Positions 44,014 through 51,390 of a DNA stretch of 64,000 bases are shown piece by piece. The translations under genes were made by a program, and so were the position numbers. Position 1 is the stretch's first letter. Every line of letters starts with the position of its first letter. The stretch is taken from NCBI RefSeq assembly GCF_021484805.1, contig NZ_CP090557.1, forward strand, positions 1,810,001 to 1,874,000. Reading direction: 5' to 3'. The stretch is from Tellurirhabdus bombi (lineage in GTDB: Bacteria; Bacteroidota; Bacteroidia; Cytophagales; Spirosomataceae). The notes below the pieces were generated by a model. That model saw only the letters and a program-made list of their open reading frames with translations, did not search any database and was not told the origin of the DNA.

Positions 44014-44103
44014 TTATTTCTTCTTGTGGCGATTTTTTCTCAGGCGTTTTTTCCGCTTGTGTGTAGCAATCTTGTGGCGTTTTCTTTTCTTTCCGCAAGG
44101 CAT
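44014..44103 (-). CDS. 29-residue basic AURKAIP1/COX24-domain (mS38-like) ribosomal protein
   Basis: A 90-bp frame (ATG at 44103, TAA at 44016-44014) encodes 29 residues, of which 18 are Lys, Arg or His: MPCGKKRKRHKIATHKRKKR, then LRKNRHKKK. The pattern 'KKRKRHKxxTHKRKKRxRKNRHKKK' is the hallmark of the AURKAIP1/COX24 domain, the conserved C-terminus of mitochondrial ribosomal protein mS38, also carried by tiny bacterial proteins, abundant in Bacteroidota. It likely binds the small ribosomal subunit. It lies between the TPR and RNase G genes on the same strand. Its very short length makes it easy for gene finders to miss. Confidence 0.88.
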   Translation of the reverse strand: MPCGKKRKRHKIATHKRKKRLRKNRHKKK

Positions 44104-44139
44104 AGTTGTAAATGTGTTTTTAATTAATAATTGATAGAG

Positions 44140-44196
44140 CACGAATGCGAACATTCGTGTAACCCAGTACGGCAAAAGCGGGCGTAAACGTCCGCG
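44140..44196 (-). terminator. Hairpins after the TPR gene
   Basis: GCGGGCG (44178-44184)/CGTCCGC (44189-44195) directly follows the TPR stop and is succeeded on the minus strand by TTTTGCC, a plausible terminator. A second stem CACGAATG/CATTCGTG (44140-44159) with a TTCG loop on the minus strand lies in the leader of the 29-residue protein gene. Confidence 0.55.
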
Positions 44197-45036
44197 TTAC
44201 AGTTCTTTTTCGAGTTCGCGGATGGCTTGCTGGATGGCAGGATCTTTTTCTGTTTGTTTCACCTGTGCCAGCAGTTGCCGCGCCTCGTCTTTTTTACCCA
44301 GCTCGCTCAGGCTGATAGCCAGATAAAACTGTGCTTTTGAATTGTCAGGATGCGTAGTCAGAATGGCCCGGAAGCGTTCCGCCGCCTTACTCCATTGACT
44401 CGATCTCATCGACAGAAGCCCCATGTTAAACAGAGCCAATTCGTTGGTTGGATCCTGTTCCAAAACTTCCCGCAACAGCATAATGCCCTGCATGGGCGTT
44501 TCAGTCGTCACATAGGTCATTGCCATGTTAGCCTTAGCGGTCAGCAGAGCGGGATTTTTATCAAGTGCTTTCTGATAAACTTCCCGGGTTTTCTGGCCTA
44601 GCGCCGATGCTTTTTTTGCATCGGCAGCAAACCCGTAGGCTTCGTAATAATGGTCACCTGCTTTCAATAAGTTCGCTTCGGTGGGAGCCAGGGTTGCCAG
44701 TTCTTCGGCAATTCGGGCGGCACTATCGAAGCGGCTAATCTTCCGGTAGGCTTCAATTAATTCGGCACCTGCTGGTGCTTTCTGATTAACGGTGGCAGTT
44801 GCAAAATTCTTTTTGAAGCGTTCCAACTCTTTCTGTTGGGCCGCATTCAGCGGTTGCTGGTGCATGGACGCACTATCGGGCAAGCTGGCCGCAGAGTCTG
44901 GCATAGCCGCTTGCGTGGTTGTCCGGTCGCTTACCAACTTCCGATCCTGGCTGCTCACCACTACCTTAGGTAGACTATACAGTCCAACCGTTAGCAGCGA
45001 GGCAACACCAATAACCAAAAGAATGGATTTGTTCAT
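44197..45036 (-). CDS. TPR-repeat membrane-anchored protein
   Basis: A 279-residue protein from the ATG at 45036, chosen because MNKSILLVIGVASLLTVGLY then forms the N-terminal signal anchor; the frame extends 16 codons further but adds only polar residues. After a Ser/Asp-rich linker, residues about 100-270 are tetratricopeptide repeats, for example LFNMGLLSMRSSQWSKAAERF and AQFYLAISLSELGKKDEARQ. TPR proteins scaffold protein complexes; the partner is unknown. Upstream lies the HU gene and downstream the 29-residue ribosomal protein and RNase G, an order well kept in Bacteroidota. An AGGAG sits only one or two bases before the ATG, too close to act as a normal Shine-Dalgarno site. Confidence 0.82.
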   Translation of the reverse strand: MNKSILLVIGVASLLTVGLYSLPKVVVSSQDRKLVSDRTTTQAAMPDSAASLPDSASMHQQPLNAAQQKELERFKKNFATATVNQKAPAGAELIEAYRKISRFDSAARIAEELATLAPTEANLLKAGDHYYEAYGFAADAKKASALGQKTREVYQKALDKNPALLTAKANMAMTYVTTETPMQGIMLLREVLEQDPTNELALFNMGLLSMRSSQWSKAAERFRAILTTHPDNSKAQFYLAISLSELGKKDEARQLLAQVKQTEKDPAIQQAIRELEKEL

Positions 45037-45115
45037 ACTCCTTTTGATTTTTGACTCTGACTTTTGGCACCGGCTGTTAACCAATTAATACCAAGAGCCA
45101 AAGTCAAAACTCATT

Positions 45116-45421
45116 TTAAGCCGAGACTTGCTCGTCGCGTTTTACCGCTGTTTTTACCTGCTCAACAAATACTTTGGCGGGCTTGAAGCTTGGAATGTAA
45201 TGCTCGTTGATGACCATCGCCGTGTTTTTGGAGATGTTACGTGCCACTTTCCGTGCGCGTTTTTTGTTAATGAAACTACCGAAACCTCTCACGTAGATGT
45301 TCTCGTCCTTCGCCAGATTATTTTTAATCACGGTGAAGAACGTTTCGATAGTGTGCTGAACATCTGCCTTGTCGATCCCTGTCTTCTCGGCAATTTCTGC
45401 GATTACGTCTGCTTTCGTCAC
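45116..45421 (-). CDS. hup: HU-type histone-like DNA-binding protein
   Basis: A 101-residue nucleoid protein. N-terminal helices TKADVIAEIAEKTGIDKADV, then the beta-arm region beginning VRGFGSFINKKRARKVARN, and INEHYIPSFKPAKVFVEQV near the end. It bends and compacts DNA as a dimer. The arm contains 'NISKNTAMVI' rather than the 'NPxTGE' of E. coli HU, which is common in Bacteroidota. Its promoter is divergent from mutY and is a good match to the phylum consensus (next entry). Confidence 0.93.
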   Translation of the reverse strand: MTKADVIAEIAEKTGIDKADVQHTIETFFTVIKNNLAKDENIYVRGFGSFINKKRARKVARNISKNTAMVINEHYIPSFKPAKVFVEQVKTAVKRDEQVSA

Positions 45422-45487
45422 GTTCTTACTAAACTTTAAGGTTCAATTAGTTGTTGGAATTTTAAATTCCTCTAAAAATTGGGAGTA

Positions 45488-45518
45488 CAAAGGTAGAGCA
45501 TTATCCCTAGAGATGAAA
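45488..45518 (-). promoter_or_regulatory. Bacteroidota-type promoter of hup
   Basis: Minus strand: TTTC (45518-45515), 19 bp, TACCTTTG (45495-45488). The -7 element is an exact TAnnTTTG match and the -33 element matches three of four bases. It is 67 bp before the ATG. Confidence 0.65.
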
Positions 45519-45566
45519 CACTAATTTTGGTTTTTTCTTCTCAACTACACCACATTACGAATTATT

Positions 45567-46658
45567 TTGGACTGGCAATCAGACCTTGACGCAGCTGCAA
45601 CGACTTTCGCCGACCTTTTAGCGGGCTGGTATGAACACCATAAACGAGACCTTCCCTGGCGCCATACGCGCGATCCTTATTCCATCTGGTTATCCGAAAT
45701 TATTCTGCAACAAACCCGCGTAGCACAGGGCTTGCCTTACTACGAACGGTTCGTTAAAGCCTACCCGACCGTGCAGGATATGGCCGCCGCCGAAGAGCAG
45801 GAACTGCTGCGGCTCTGGCAAGGCCTCGGCTACTATTCCCGCGCCCGGAATCTGCACCAGACGGCCCGGCAGATTGTGGCTACGCGAGGAGGAGCGTTTC
45901 CCGATAACTACCACGATTTGTTGGCGTTACGTGGAATCGGGACGTATACCGCTGCGGCGATTGCTTCCTTTGCTTTTGGGGAGCGAGTGGCCGTTGTTGA
46001 TGGCAATGTTTACCGGGTATTAGCCCGAATTTTTGGTATTGAAGAAGACATTACGACGACCAATGCTAAAAAAACCTTCTCGGCACTGGCCAATCGTCTG
46101 ATTCAACAGGCGGCAGATCCGGCAACGCATAACCAGGCCATGATGGAGTTTGGTGCCATCCAGTGCACGCCTGTCGCGCCGAATTGTTTGTTCTGTCCAT
46201 TTCAGCAAAATTGTCGGGCCTTTTTGACTGGCCGCCAGCATTTGTTGCCCGTAAAAAGCAAGAAACAGCCCGTTCGGGAACGCTATTTCAATTACATCGT
46301 TATTCAGCAGATTGATGCGGCGGGCAAGTTGCGGATCGCGATGAAGCAACGCCTTGAAAAAGATGTCTGGCAAAATCTGTATGATTTTGCGCTGATTGAA
46401 ACGGATGAGCCTGTCGATGCTTTCCGTTACTTAGCGGATGACGAGACGTCAAAGGAAGTGCTGAGACACGGCTTCTTCAGTGGCGTTGCAGAAGAGCGTA
46501 CCCAACTTTTATCGCATCAGCGCATCCGGGCAAAGTTCTGGCGGGTGACACTTCGACCGGATAGTAAGATGTCGTTAATAGGAGGGTTAAAATTCTACGA
46601 ACTCGCTGAAATTGAGCAGTTACCGAAGCCAATATTAATTGCTGACTATTTGAAATAG
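45567..46658 (+). CDS. mutY: A/G-specific adenine DNA glycosylase
   Basis: A 363-residue base-excision repair enzyme that removes adenine mispaired with 8-oxoguanine. The helix-hairpin-helix LRGIGTYTAAAIASFAFG is followed by VAVVDGNVYRVL with the catalytic Asp, and the catalytic Glu is in SEIILQQTRV. The 4Fe-4S cluster ligands are Cys200, 207, 210 and 216 (C-x6-C-x2-C-x5-C). The C-terminal third is the NUDIX-like domain that recognises 8-oxoguanine. No ATG fits the family N-terminus (residues before LPWRHTRDPY), so the TTG at 45567 is used as start. It is upstream of ssb and gldE, as in other Bacteroidota. Confidence 0.93.
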   Translation: MDWQSDLDAAATTFADLLAGWYEHHKRDLPWRHTRDPYSIWLSEIILQQTRVAQGLPYYERFVKAYPTVQDMAAAEEQELLRLWQGLGYYSRARNLHQTARQIVATRGGAFPDNYHDLLALRGIGTYTAAAIASFAFGERVAVVDGNVYRVLARIFGIEEDITTTNAKKTFSALANRLIQQAADPATHNQAMMEFGAIQCTPVAPNCLFCPFQQNCRAFLTGRQHLLPVKSKKQPVRERYFNYIVIQQIDAAGKLRIAMKQRLEKDVWQNLYDFALIETDEPVDAFRYLADDETSKEVLRHGFFSGVAEERTQLLSHQRIRAKFWRVTLRPDSKMSLIGGLKFYELAEIEQLPKPILIADYLK

Positions 46659-46725
46659 TCGCGTTTTTTGCTTAATTTTACTTACTTAAGTACCTTAACA
46701 ATTCACCATTTAACAGTAGTCAGCA

Positions 46726-47244
46726 ATGGCAGGAAGTGTGAACAAAGTGATCCTCGTCGGCAACTTAGGCGGAGACCCAGAAGTACGGTATCTAGACGGC
46801 GGCTCTGTAGTAGCCCGGTTCAATATTGCAACGAATGAATCGTACCGTAATCGCAGTGGTGAACTGGTTGAACAAACCGAATGGCATCGTATTGAGTTAT
46901 GGGAGAATCTGGCAAAGATTGCCGAACAATATTTGAAAAAAGGCAGTCAGGTGTATGTGGAAGGTCGTCTTCGTTCAGAAACCTGGCAGGATAAAGAAGG
47001 CGTTCAGCGGACAGGAGTTCGGATTCGCGCAACGGGTATGACGTTGCTGGGAGGTCGTCCGGGTGAAGGCGGTGGTGAGGCTTCGGAAGCGCCACAGGCA
47101 CAAGCAGTGGCTCGCCCGGCTGCGGCCGCGCAACCAGCTCCGCAGCCAGAAGCTCAACGTCCGGCTCAACAGCCAGTACGCCGCGAACCAGACCCGGTTC
47201 CGTCGTTTGACAATGCCGGTGGGGACGACGATCTACCGTTCTAA
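46726..47244 (+). CDS. ssb: Single-stranded DNA-binding protein
   Basis: A 172-residue SSB. The OB fold covers residues 1-110 (NKVILVGNLGGDPEVRYLDGG, TEWHRIELWENLAKIAEQYL, KGSQVYVEGRLRSETWQDKEG), followed by an unstructured Ala/Pro/Gln-rich linker and the conserved acidic tip DDDLPF that recruits replication and repair proteins. It protects ssDNA in replication and repair as a tetramer. It is 67 bp after mutY and 37 bp before the gldE-type gene, a repair-plus-gliding locus order typical of the phylum. Confidence 0.96.
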   Translation: MAGSVNKVILVGNLGGDPEVRYLDGGSVVARFNIATNESYRNRSGELVEQTEWHRIELWENLAKIAEQYLKKGSQVYVEGRLRSETWQDKEGVQRTGVRIRATGMTLLGGRPGEGGGEASEAPQAQAVARPAAAAQPAPQPEAQRPAQQPVRREPDPVPSFDNAGGDDDLPF

Positions 47245-47281
47245 ACCCTCCCCGGTGTAGTGTTTACCAACACGCAATTAC

Positions 47282-48634
47282 ATGGATAGTGACCCGCTTT
47301 TACATAAGGTGCTCCTGGCTGATGTCTGGAGCACCTATTTTGGTTTTTACGGCCCTTATGCCGCAGTGCTGCTCGTTTTATTAATTCTGGCGGCCGTTAT
47401 TTCTGCTGCCGAAGCCGCATTCTTCACCCTTTCACCCGACGACCGGGCCCTGTGCCGGGTTAGCGAAGGCAAGCCGGAAAGCCGGATCATTCAACTTCTT
47501 GATCGACCCCGTCGTTTGTTAGCCTCCCTGTTGATTTTCAATAATTTGCTCAATCTGGCAATTGTTGTTATCGTCACTTATCTCGTTTGGGAGCTCTATC
47601 AATTTAAAACTATTTCGGGACTAATGCTGGCCGGTGTTACTACTGCCGTTACCCTCATTATTGTCTTGTTTGGCGAGATTATCCCCAAAGTATACGCCAG
47701 CCAGAATAACCTCGCCGTAGCCAAATGGACCGCCCCACTTGTTGCCGTTGCCTTGGTTTTGTTCCGACCCTTTTCGGCAATGCTCGTGAGTTTGAGTAAC
47801 GTTGTTGATAAGCGCATTCAACGCCGGGGCTACAAAGTATCGCTCGAAGAACTCAGCCAGGCAGTTGAACTGACTAGCAGCGAATCGACGCACGAAGAGC
47901 GGGAGCTAATCAAAGGGATTGTTAATTTTGGAAACCTGACGGCTCGGCAGGTGATGCGTTCAAGGGGAGACATTTCAGCCGTTTGCGATGACCTTACCTT
48001 CGACGAATTGCTGGAACAAATCAATCAGTCGGGGTATTCTCGGATACCGGTTTACAAAGAATCAGTAGATCAAATTGATGGAATTCTTTACATAAAAGAT
48101 CTTTTGCCGCACATCGACAAGGATGATTCGTTCCATTGGCAAGTTCTGCTCCGGCCCGTGTTTTTTATTCCGGAGACCAAAAAGATTGATGATCTTTTGC
48201 AGGATTTTCAGAAGCGGCGGGTGCATTTAGCCATTGTTGTGGATGAATACGGCGGAACGCGTGGTCTGGTTACTATGGAAGATATCATTGAAGAAATCTT
48301 TGGCGATATCAACGACGAATTTGACGATGATGAGGCGGTTCCATTCCAGCGCATTGATGAAAAAACCATTGTCATAGAAGGAAAAACGTTGCTGGTAGAT
48401 CTCTGCCGTGTTCTGCAAGTAGATGCTTCCTTTTTTGACGCTGCTAAAGGCGAAAGTGAATCCCTGGCCGGACTGCTTCTCGAACTATTTACCCGGGTGC
48501 CGGAGAATGACGAAGAGATTAGTTACCAGCCATTTGTTTTTAAAATTTTATCCGCAGACGACAAGCGGATTAACCATGTTCAGATAACGCGGCAGGATGT
48601 ATCTGAAGAAGTCGAAGTAAATTCCGAGGCATGA
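47282..48634 (+). CDS. gldE: GldE-type hemolysin/CorC family membrane protein
   Basis: A 450-residue protein with an N-terminal CNNM/DUF21 membrane domain (about residues 20-205; AAEAAFFTLSPDDRALC; four helices), a pair of CBS domains (about 215-350, IPVYKESVDQIDGILYIKDLL and VDEYGGTRGLVTMEDIIEEIFGDI) and a C-terminal CorC/HlyC transporter-associated domain. The position right after mutY and ssb marks it as the gliding-motility-associated GldE of Bacteroidota rather than a general hemolysin-like protein. In Flavobacterium, gldE is followed by the lipoprotein gene gldD; here the next genes encode organic-acid transporters and no gldD is present in the window. Confidence 0.88.
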   Translation: MDSDPLLHKVLLADVWSTYFGFYGPYAAVLLVLLILAAVISAAEAAFFTLSPDDRALCRVSEGKPESRIIQLLDRPRRLLASLLIFNNLLNLAIVVIVTYLVWELYQFKTISGLMLAGVTTAVTLIIVLFGEIIPKVYASQNNLAVAKWTAPLVAVALVLFRPFSAMLVSLSNVVDKRIQRRGYKVSLEELSQAVELTSSESTHEERELIKGIVNFGNLTARQVMRSRGDISAVCDDLTFDELLEQINQSGYSRIPVYKESVDQIDGILYIKDLLPHIDKDDSFHWQVLLRPVFFIPETKKIDDLLQDFQKRRVHLAIVVDEYGGTRGLVTMEDIIEEIFGDINDEFDDDEAVPFQRIDEKTIVIEGKTLLVDLCRVLQVDASFFDAAKGESESLAGLLLELFTRVPENDEEISYQPFVFKILSADDKRINHVQITRQDVSEEVEVNSEA

Positions 48635-48691
48635 GATCGGCTTTATTGATGCGGTTTGGCCATTCGGATTAGCCCTAAACCCCATCGCTCC

Positions 48692-50041
48692 ATGAGCCCT
48701 GCCTTTCTGCTGGCCGTCAGCATTATTGCCATTATTCTGCTTAGCTCCCGCTATAAGCTGCATACATTTATTGTGCTGTTTGTGCTGTCGCTGCTGGTTG
48801 GTTTGTCGGCTGGGCTGTCCGGCGACGTCCTTTTGAAGTCTATACGCGAAGGCTTCGGGCACACGCTGGAAAAAATTGGCCTGCTGGTTGTTTTAGGAAC
48901 CCTATTAGGTAGCTTGCTAGATCGTAGCAAAGCTACGTTGAGCCTGGCCAATGCCATTCTCCACCGAACTGGCAGAAAGCGGGCACCACTGGCTGTTATC
49001 CTGATGGCCTTTTTGGTCGGCCTACCCATCTTTTGCGATTCAGGTTTTATAGTGCTAAGTGGCCTAGTGCTGACGCTGGCGTATCAACTGATCCACCAAG
49101 GTTCTTCTTCAGGGAATATACATTTACGGCTGGTTCTTTGTCTGGCTGGAGGCTTGTATTCAGTGCATTGCCTGGTGCCGCCACATCCGGGAATTACAGC
49201 GGCAGTGGGTATTTTGAACGTTGATACGGGCCGCATGATTCTGCTCGGAACGGCACTGTCTGTTCCCGGCACCGTGATTGCCTATATCTGGGCAAAATAT
49301 GCTGGACAGCGCTTCGGTCCTTCGGTGCATTTGGACGCTTTAGCCGAACAACCTGTTTTAGAGGCAGACCACTCACTACCATCCGCCAAGGGCGCCTTAG
49401 CTGCTATTTTGGTTCCCATAGGACTCATTGCACTAAAGTCAATCGTCTCACTATCACCGGCTTTTTATCCTGAGGCCGTCCTGGCAGTTTTAGGTTTTAT
49501 AGGCGATCCGCTGGTTGCGCTTTGTGTTGGAATTTGCATTGCATTGGGTTTATTTCAAAAGTTGAGTAAGCCGTTGGTCAACGAACTGACTGAAGAAGCC
49601 ATCGTTAAAGCGGGGCCGGTGCTGGTCATTGTTGGCGCAGGGGGAGCCTTTGGCGAAATCATCCGGCAATTAGGTTTAGAACGCGAGTTAGAAACAGTGG
49701 CTCAAAATGCTTCGTTGGGACTTCTTGTTCCTTTTCTGCTGGCGGCCCTATTCAAGACGGCGCAAGGCTCCTCGACAGTGGCGGTCATGTCGGCAGCTTC
49801 CATCTTACAGCCCCTGTTGCCCAAATTAGGCTTTGCCACGGAGTGGGAACAGTTGTTAGCTCTAGCTGCAATGGGAGCGGGGTCGATGACGGTTTCTCAT
49901 GCCAATGACGCTTATTTTTGGGTTGTTTCTCGGTTTGGTCGCATCGAAGCGCCGGTCATGTTTCGCTCGTATACGGTTTTAACGTTACTAATGGGCTTAA
50001 CAACCTTCTTTTTCATTTGCCTGCTGCATGTTTTTACATAG
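48692..50041 (+). CDS. GntP family gluconate/organic acid permease
   Basis: A 449-residue permease with about twelve helices, started at ATG 48692; an upstream in-frame TTG at 48656 would add only a polar MAIRISPKPHRS. Family signatures include LVVLGTLLGSLLDRSKATLSL, FLVGLPIFCDSGFIVLSGLV and LVPPHPGITAAVGI in the first half, and GAGGAFGEIIRQLGLE and TAQGSSTVAVM in the second. It likely imports gluconate or a related hydroxy acid with protons. It lies 57 bp after gldE and 92 bp before another carboxylate symporter gene. Confidence 0.9.
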   Translation: MSPAFLLAVSIIAIILLSSRYKLHTFIVLFVLSLLVGLSAGLSGDVLLKSIREGFGHTLEKIGLLVVLGTLLGSLLDRSKATLSLANAILHRTGRKRAPLAVILMAFLVGLPIFCDSGFIVLSGLVLTLAYQLIHQGSSSGNIHLRLVLCLAGGLYSVHCLVPPHPGITAAVGILNVDTGRMILLGTALSVPGTVIAYIWAKYAGQRFGPSVHLDALAEQPVLEADHSLPSAKGALAAILVPIGLIALKSIVSLSPAFYPEAVLAVLGFIGDPLVALCVGICIALGLFQKLSKPLVNELTEEAIVKAGPVLVIVGAGGAFGEIIRQLGLERELETVAQNASLGLLVPFLLAALFKTAQGSSTVAVMSAASILQPLLPKLGFATEWEQLLALAAMGAGSMTVSHANDAYFWVVSRFGRIEAPVMFRSYTVLTLLMGLTTFFFICLLHVFT

Positions 50042-50133
50042 AAATTCCACCGTATTCATTAAATTCAGCGTTTCTACAAAATTGTTCTGAATCAATTTCG
50101 CTTTTATTCAACCCGCTTGCTTCGCTTTTTAGC

Positions 50134-51387
50134 ATGAAAAAAATCTTTTCCAACCTTACTTTTTGGGTATTAACTGCGATTACTGCTGGTGCCTTGCTGG
50201 GCCATTTTGCTCCCGAAACGGCCGTAAAAATGGAAGTACTTGGGAAAGGGTTCATCTGGGTAGTAAAGCGATTTATTGAGCCCATCATTTTCTTGACCAT
50301 TACGCTGGGAATTGTTGGGATGAATGACCTCAAGAAAGTAGGTCGGGTTGGTGGGAAAGCACTGCTTTATTTTGAAGTAGTGACAACAATAGCTTTACTA
50401 ATTGGCGTTGCCGTGGCGAATATCATCCGGCCTGGCGATGGCGTAGTCACCAACGTAGCAAGTGGCGGAGACGTATCGAAATATACAAAAGGGGCAACCG
50501 AGTTTAGCTGGTGGGACTTCTTCGCCAGCAACTTAACCATTCAGGTTCTCTTGTTTGCCATCGTTTTTGGGATGTTACTGGGGCGGTATTCGGGTAAAGA
50601 TAAAGTAATCAATTGGTTGTCAATTGCGTCGAAATGGGTATTCAAAGCCTTGCATTTGGTCATGCTTTTTGCACCCATTGGGGCGTTTGGTGGCATGGCC
50701 TATACCATTGGGAAATACGGTTTAAAAACCCTTTGGCCTCTGGCGAAGCTCATGGGGACCGTTTACACAACAATGGCTCTGTTCATTTTTGTAGTGCTTT
50801 ATCTGATCCTGCGTTCGTATAAAGTAAGCTTGTTAGGCTACCTAAAATACATCCGGGAAGAACTTCTAATTGTGCTGGGTACATCTTCCTCAGAAGCTGG
50901 TTTGCCTTCTCTCATGGAAAAACTTGAGCGTATGGGCTGCTCGAAACCGGTTGTTGGGTTGGTCGTTCCGGCGGGGTATTCGTTCAATCTGGACGGGACA
51001 ACCATCTATTTGTCTATGGCCACTATCTTTCTGGCGCAGGTTTTTAATGTGCACCTGGATTGGAGCCAGATGCTAACCATTATCGGAGTGCTCATGGTCA
51101 CCTCAAAAGGAGCCGCGGGTGTAACCGGGAGCGGTTTTATCGTGTTAGCGAGTACGTTACAGGCCGTGCAGGTCATTCCGATAGAAGGGTTGGCTTTGTT
51201 GCTGGGTGTAGATCGCTTCATGTCGGAGGCGCGTTCTATCACCAACTTTATTGGCAATGGGGTCGCCACCATCTGGTTGGCCAATAACGAACGTGAATTT
51301 GACCGTCAGAAAATGGAAAAGGCGTTTGGGAATGTAGACGAAACCGAAAACATCCAAAAAGACAACATCGATTATCTGAGCAAATAA
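50134..51387 (+). CDS. Dicarboxylate/amino acid:cation symporter (DAACS)
   Basis: A 417-residue transporter of the glutamate/aspartate symporter family. The ATG at 50134 gives the usual N-terminus MKKIFSNLTFWVLTAITAG; the frame is open upstream but overlaps the 3' end of the GntP gene, so the longer form is rejected. Family motifs are intact: the serine-rich hairpin GTSSSEAGLPSLMEKLE, PAGYSFNLDGTTIYLSMATIF with substrate-binding residues, and GVDRFMSEARSITNFIGNG. It imports acidic amino acids or C4-dicarboxylates with Na+ or H+. Stops 3 bp from the convergent esterase gene. Confidence 0.93.
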   Translation: MKKIFSNLTFWVLTAITAGALLGHFAPETAVKMEVLGKGFIWVVKRFIEPIIFLTITLGIVGMNDLKKVGRVGGKALLYFEVVTTIALLIGVAVANIIRPGDGVVTNVASGGDVSKYTKGATEFSWWDFFASNLTIQVLLFAIVFGMLLGRYSGKDKVINWLSIASKWVFKALHLVMLFAPIGAFGGMAYTIGKYGLKTLWPLAKLMGTVYTTMALFIFVVLYLILRSYKVSLLGYLKYIREELLIVLGTSSSEAGLPSLMEKLERMGCSKPVVGLVVPAGYSFNLDGTTIYLSMATIFLAQVFNVHLDWSQMLTIIGVLMVTSKGAAGVTGSGFIVLASTLQAVQVIPIEGLALLLGVDRFMSEARSITNFIGNGVATIWLANNEREFDRQKMEKAFGNVDETENIQKDNIDYLSK

Positions 51388-51390
51388 CTT

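Noticed and set aside
49918-50133. Extended N-terminus of the dicarboxylate symporter
   Set aside because: It overlaps the GntP permease gene and adds residues that no family member carries; ATG 50134 gives the usual N-terminus.
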